Assembly (NCBI GenBank): GCA_002401635.1
Contig: NVTQ01000011.1
Span: 15,478-24,395, forward strand
From: Pseudomonadota bacterium
GTDB lineage: Bacteria; Pseudomonadota; Zetaproteobacteria; Mariprofundales; Mariprofundaceae
Length of the DNA: 8,918 nt
Direction: 5' to 3'
This document shows positions 6,657-8,918 of this stretch, one piece after another (the stretch's first letter is position 1; each line of letters begins with the position of its first letter). The translations under genes and the position numbers were made by a program. Under the pieces are notes generated by a model. That model was not told the DNA's origin. It saw only the letters and a program-made list of their open reading frames with translations, and ran no database searches.

Positions 6657-7390
6657 AAACTCTTTTTATACTTATAAGTCTATGCTTCGGCATTTCCACC
6701 GCCTATGCAGACAATCACTGCATGCCCTATGCAGGCGAGCAACTCACCTTCAATGTTGGCTGGGAATTCATCAATGCTGGCTCTGCTACCATGACTGTCA
6801 GCACGCCATCGGATAAACAATACAAAATTCATACCTTTGCCCGCACCAACAAATTCCTCGATATATTCAAAAAAGTGCGTGATACCATCACCTCAGAAGG
6901 TGCGTGTGTTGATGGCAAGATGCAAAGCACACGTTTTGATTTGGAACAACATGAACGCTCCTATCATGCAAAAAAAGAAACTGTCTTTGATTGGCAGCAT
7001 AACAAGGTGCTTTACACACAAAATAAAAAAACCGACAGCTATGATGTCCCCGCAGGACATTTGAATGTCATTGATGCATTCTTTAGGGTACGCAGCGCAA
7101 AGTTAATTGCTGGTCAAACACTAAGCATTCCTGTTTTTGATTCGCGGAAGACATACGATGTTGTTGTAACCGTTGGTAAAAAAACAAAGATGTTACGCGC
7201 ACCATGGGGCGGGCATGTTGAATGTATTAGCATTGAACCTGTACTAAAAACAGAAGGTATTTTTTCCAGCAAAGGCAAACTAAAAATATGGGTCACCAAT
7301 GATAGCAGGCACATTCCTATCAAGTTGATCGCAAAAATAAAAATTGGTCATATCGTCGGAATGCTCGTCGATTACAAGGAACCTAAGTGA
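6653..7390 (+). CDS. Exported DUF3108 family protein
   Basis: 245-residue protein with a typical Sec signal peptide, MKTLFILISLCFGISTAYA, probably cut after residue 19 (AYA-D) to give a periplasmic protein; there is no lipobox at the only early cysteine. The mature part matches my knowledge of DUF3108: PYAGEQLTFNVGWEFINAGSATM (25-47), a long alternating strand region, a conserved DVPAG...NVIDAFFRVR segment in the middle, and a C-terminus ending in PIKLIAKIKIGHIVGMLVDY. The pattern is nearly all beta, suggesting a barrel or sheet. Three cysteines remain after cleavage (C23, one in GACVDG and one in HVECIS), so one disulfide is possible. Start fixed by AGGAGG and the ATGA overlap with waaC; its stop overlaps the next start as GTGA. 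Function is unknown; an envelope or LPS-related role is inferred only from location. Confidence 0.85.
   Translation: MKTLFILISLCFGISTAYADNHCMPYAGEQLTFNVGWEFINAGSATMTVSTPSDKQYKIHTFARTNKFLDIFKKVRDTITSEGACVDGKMQSTRFDLEQHERSYHAKKETVFDWQHNKVLYTQNKKTDSYDVPAGHLNVIDAFFRVRSAKLIAGQTLSIPVFDSRKTYDVVVTVGKKTKMLRAPWGGHVECISIEPVLKTEGIFSSKGKLKIWVTNDSRHIPIKLIAKIKIGHIVGMLVDYKEPK
7376..7380 (+). promoter_or_regulatory. Ribosome binding site AAGGA supporting a GTG start
   Basis: AAGGA is six bases before GTG 7387, within the last codons of the DUF3108 gene. It supports GTG as the real start of the membrane methyltransferase. Confidence 0.55.
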
Positions 7391-7944
7391 ATACAACGTA
7401 TACAAAACTTGAAACATGGTGTCTTGCCCATCGCAAGTTCGCAACCGCTCCAGCATTTATTCTTTTATTAATTTTAGCCAACCCGACGATGCTTTCCTTG
7501 GCTCTGGGTGGGTTTATGGTCTGTTTGGGCGAAATGGGGCGCACATGGTCATCGGGTTATATTGATAAAAATGCCAAACTCGCAACCGCTGGTCCTTATC
7601 GCTTTATGCGCAACCCTTTATATTTTTTCAATGCAGTCATTTTCTTTGGCTTTTGCATCATGGCATTCAACCCTTGGGCTGCCACATTCGGGCTTATTTC
7701 ATTCACCATTATTTATCGTGCGACCATGCGCAGTGAAGCGGAATTCATTGCTGGAATTTTTGGTGATGATTTTACCAAATGGGCTGCCGCTGTACCGATG
7801 TTTTGGCCAAAATGGACGAACTATCCCGCGCAAGGTCAATTCTCATGGGCATTGGTAAATAAACACCGCGAACATAAAAATGCCTTGGCGATGCTGGCTG
7901 GAATCATCCTTTTTGTTGGCATTTATTACTTCAAAACAGCATGA
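7387..7944 (+). CDS. ICMT/PEMT-like integral membrane methyltransferase
   Basis: 185-residue inner-membrane protein of the isoprenylcysteine carboxyl methyltransferase / phospholipid methyltransferase superfamily. Hydrophobic helices lie at about 22-48, 82-112 and 165-181. The family's SAM-binding signature is present: TAGPYRFMRNPLYF (67-80, matching GPY-R-hydrophobic-x-R-H/N-P-x-Y), followed after two membrane spans by MRSEAEFIAGIFGDDFTKW (114-132), the E-x-E/FG-x-x-[FY] block. It has a GTG start with AAGGA six bases upstream, overlapping the DUF3108 stop as GTGA. Bacteria have no prenylated CAAX proteins in the usual sense, so the substrate is more likely a lipid, an isoprenoid-linked molecule or a small compound. 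Location in an LPS operon suggests a lipid-linked glycan or lipid A-core target, but that is inference. The third helix (165-181) looks like an added C-terminal anchor. Confidence 0.87.
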   Translation: MNTTYTKLETWCLAHRKFATAPAFILLLILANPTMLSLALGGFMVCLGEMGRTWSSGYIDKNAKLATAGPYRFMRNPLYFFNAVIFFGFCIMAFNPWAATFGLISFTIIYRATMRSEAEFIAGIFGDDFTKWAAAVPMFWPKWTNYPAQGQFSWALVNKHREHKNALAMLAGIILFVGIYYFKTA

Positions 7945-7962
7945 TTTTGCCTGTGTAAAACA

Positions 7963-8778
7963 ATGAATGATTCCATCGCAGTCATTATTTCAACATACAA
8001 CAACCCAGACTTTTTGAGCTTGGTGCTTGCAGCTTATGCAAAACAATCAGATTACCACTTTAACATTTATATTGCCGATGATGGCTCCGACACTTCAACA
8101 CACAACTTGATTGAACAAACAAGCAGGGATTTCCCCGTGAAAATCCAGCATGTATGGCATGAGGATCAAGGCTTTCGCAAAGCCCGTATACATAATCTCA
8201 CATTACAACACGTGAAAGAGGATTATGTTCTTCTTACCGATGGCGATTGCATCCCACACCCACATTTAATCGCAACACACCGCCGCCTTGCCCAAGAAGG
8301 GACACTTATCTGTGGTAGCAGAATCTTATTATCCCGCGCATACACAGAGCACTTATGCCAGACTAAAGACATCCCTTCCTTCACGGCTCTGCACTATATA
8401 AAAAACCGTTTAAAGAATAATATAAATCGCATGTTTCCTTTGTTCTTACCAGCCCACCTGTCTGCCGTAAAAAAAAGGCTATCAGGCATTCATGGCTGCC
8501 ATATCTCCTGCCATACAAAACACTTGCTGCATATCAATGGCTTTGATGAAAGCTTTGAAGGCTGGGGACGTGAAGATTCTGATTTGGTTGCACGTTTATT
8601 GCATAGTGGCATTCAGCGCAAAAACCTTCGTGGCACACCTGTATTACACCTATGGCACGAAGAAAATTCGCGTAGTCATTTAAATAACAATGATGTTTTA
8701 TTACAAACATGCCTTGATGAAAAGCGTCAACAATCTTTGCGAGGCATTCGCGAATTGAGTGATAAAGAAGAACCATGA
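7963..8778 (+). CDS. GT2 family glycosyltransferase with GT7-like C-terminal domain
   Basis: Cytoplasmic GT-A fold glycosyltransferase, 271 residues. The N-terminal part has SIAVIISTYNNPDFLSLVLAA (4-24), ADDGSDTS (38-45) and the metal-binding LLTDGDC (90-96) with the Asp93-x-Asp95 motif. The C-terminal part has GFDESFEGWGREDSDLVARLL (193-213), the W-G-x-E-D-x-D motif shared with the galactosyltransferase C-terminal domain (Glyco_transf_7C) of chondroitin-polymerase-like enzymes, which supplies the catalytic base (Glu204/Asp205 region). It likely transfers a hexose or aminosugar to the growing LPS core; donor and acceptor cannot be told. It follows the membrane methyltransferase by 18 bases, has no clear Shine-Dalgarno site, and its stop overlaps the next gene as ATGA. 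The central region (140-175) is unusually basic, a possible membrane contact. Confidence 0.9.
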   Translation: MNDSIAVIISTYNNPDFLSLVLAAYAKQSDYHFNIYIADDGSDTSTHNLIEQTSRDFPVKIQHVWHEDQGFRKARIHNLTLQHVKEDYVLLTDGDCIPHPHLIATHRRLAQEGTLICGSRILLSRAYTEHLCQTKDIPSFTALHYIKNRLKNNINRMFPLFLPAHLSAVKKRLSGIHGCHISCHTKHLLHINGFDESFEGWGREDSDLVARLLHSGIQRKNLRGTPVLHLWHEENSRSHLNNNDVLLQTCLDEKRQQSLRGIRELSDKEEP

Positions 8779-8918
8779 GCAAACCACGCGTCATCCTGCA
8801 AATTTGCCGCCGTTTCGGACCCGTGGGTGGCATGGAACGCTATGTATGGGAGATTACCCGCGAATTAGCCGCCATGGGGCATCTCGTACATGTTTTATGC
8901 GAAGTAAACCTATGCACA
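8775..8918 (+). CDS. GT4-type (GT-B) glycosyltransferase, N-terminal fragment at window edge
   Basis: Only the first 48 residues are present before the window ends. RVILQICRRFGPVGGMERYVWEITREL (5-31) followed by GHLVHVLCE (35-43) is the standard opening of GT4 glycosyltransferases: first strand, the glycine-rich G-G-x-E loop with the following helix, then the G-H-x-V-x-V-x second strand. The ATG overlaps the stop of the GT2 gene as ATGA and is preceded only by a weak AAAGAAG, so it appears to be the next member of the same operon. Probable role: addition of a further core sugar. Donor sugar and exact name cannot be assigned from this fragment. Confidence 0.75.
   Translation, partial: MSKPRVILQICRRFGPVGGMERYVWEITRELAAMGHLVHVLCEVNLCT

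Noticed and set aside
8534..8833. Minus-strand open frame of 99 codons over the GT2/GT4 junction
   Set aside because: It is antisense to the conserved WGREDSD motif and the GT4 start and has no domain or ribosome binding site.
1..8918. Mobile element, CRISPR, phage or tRNA features
   Set aside because: No transposase or integrase motifs, no regularly spaced repeats, no tRNA-like cloverleaf and no abrupt change in composition were seen; the window reads as ordinary chromosomal envelope genes.

Overview
The window is an envelope-biogenesis segment from a Gram-negative bacterium, almost certainly a proteobacterium. The evidence is a dense run of lipid A / LPS inner-core genes: Kdo transferase, lipid A 4'-kinase and two ADP-heptose heptosyltransferases. 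Base composition looks moderately AT-leaning and uniform, with no visible island boundary. The genus cannot be fixed from the sequence alone.

Layout. On the minus strand at the left lie a CPA1/NhaP-type cation:proton antiporter (its C-terminal part runs off the left edge) and, 226 bases upstream of it, a 156-residue protein made only of a cyclic-nucleotide-binding-like domain. A 143-base divergent spacer (1417-1559) separates these from a long plus-strand gene train that continues off the right edge: waaA (kdtA), lpxK, a 57-residue Trm112/UPF0434-like zinc-ribbon protein, a soluble SAM methyltransferase, waaF, waaC, an exported DUF3108 protein, an ICMT/PEMT-like membrane methyltransferase, a GT2 glycosyltransferase with a GT7-like C-terminal half, and the start of a GT4-type glycosyltransferase.

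How they fit together. LpxK and WaaA finish Kdo-lipid A at the cytoplasmic face of the inner membrane. WaaF and WaaC add the inner-core heptoses, and the two terminal glycosyltransferases probably extend the core. The two unrelated methyltransferases and the exported DUF3108 protein are not part of the standard core pathway; they suggest a methylated or otherwise tailored LPS, or a linked envelope step. Genes are packed tightly: waaA/lpxK overlap by 10 bases, and five junctions are four-base start/stop overlaps using ATG, TTG or GTG starts, so the train is very probably one translationally coupled operon.

Points most worth a second look: a Trm112-like protein with a complete four-cysteine site directly in front of a methyltransferase gene (where kdsB sits in enterics); a WaaA without its usual N-terminal membrane anchor; and a stand-alone CNB domain that lacks the phosphate-binding arginine and sits beside an antiporter. 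I saw no tRNA, rRNA, CRISPR array, insertion sequence or convincing terminator.
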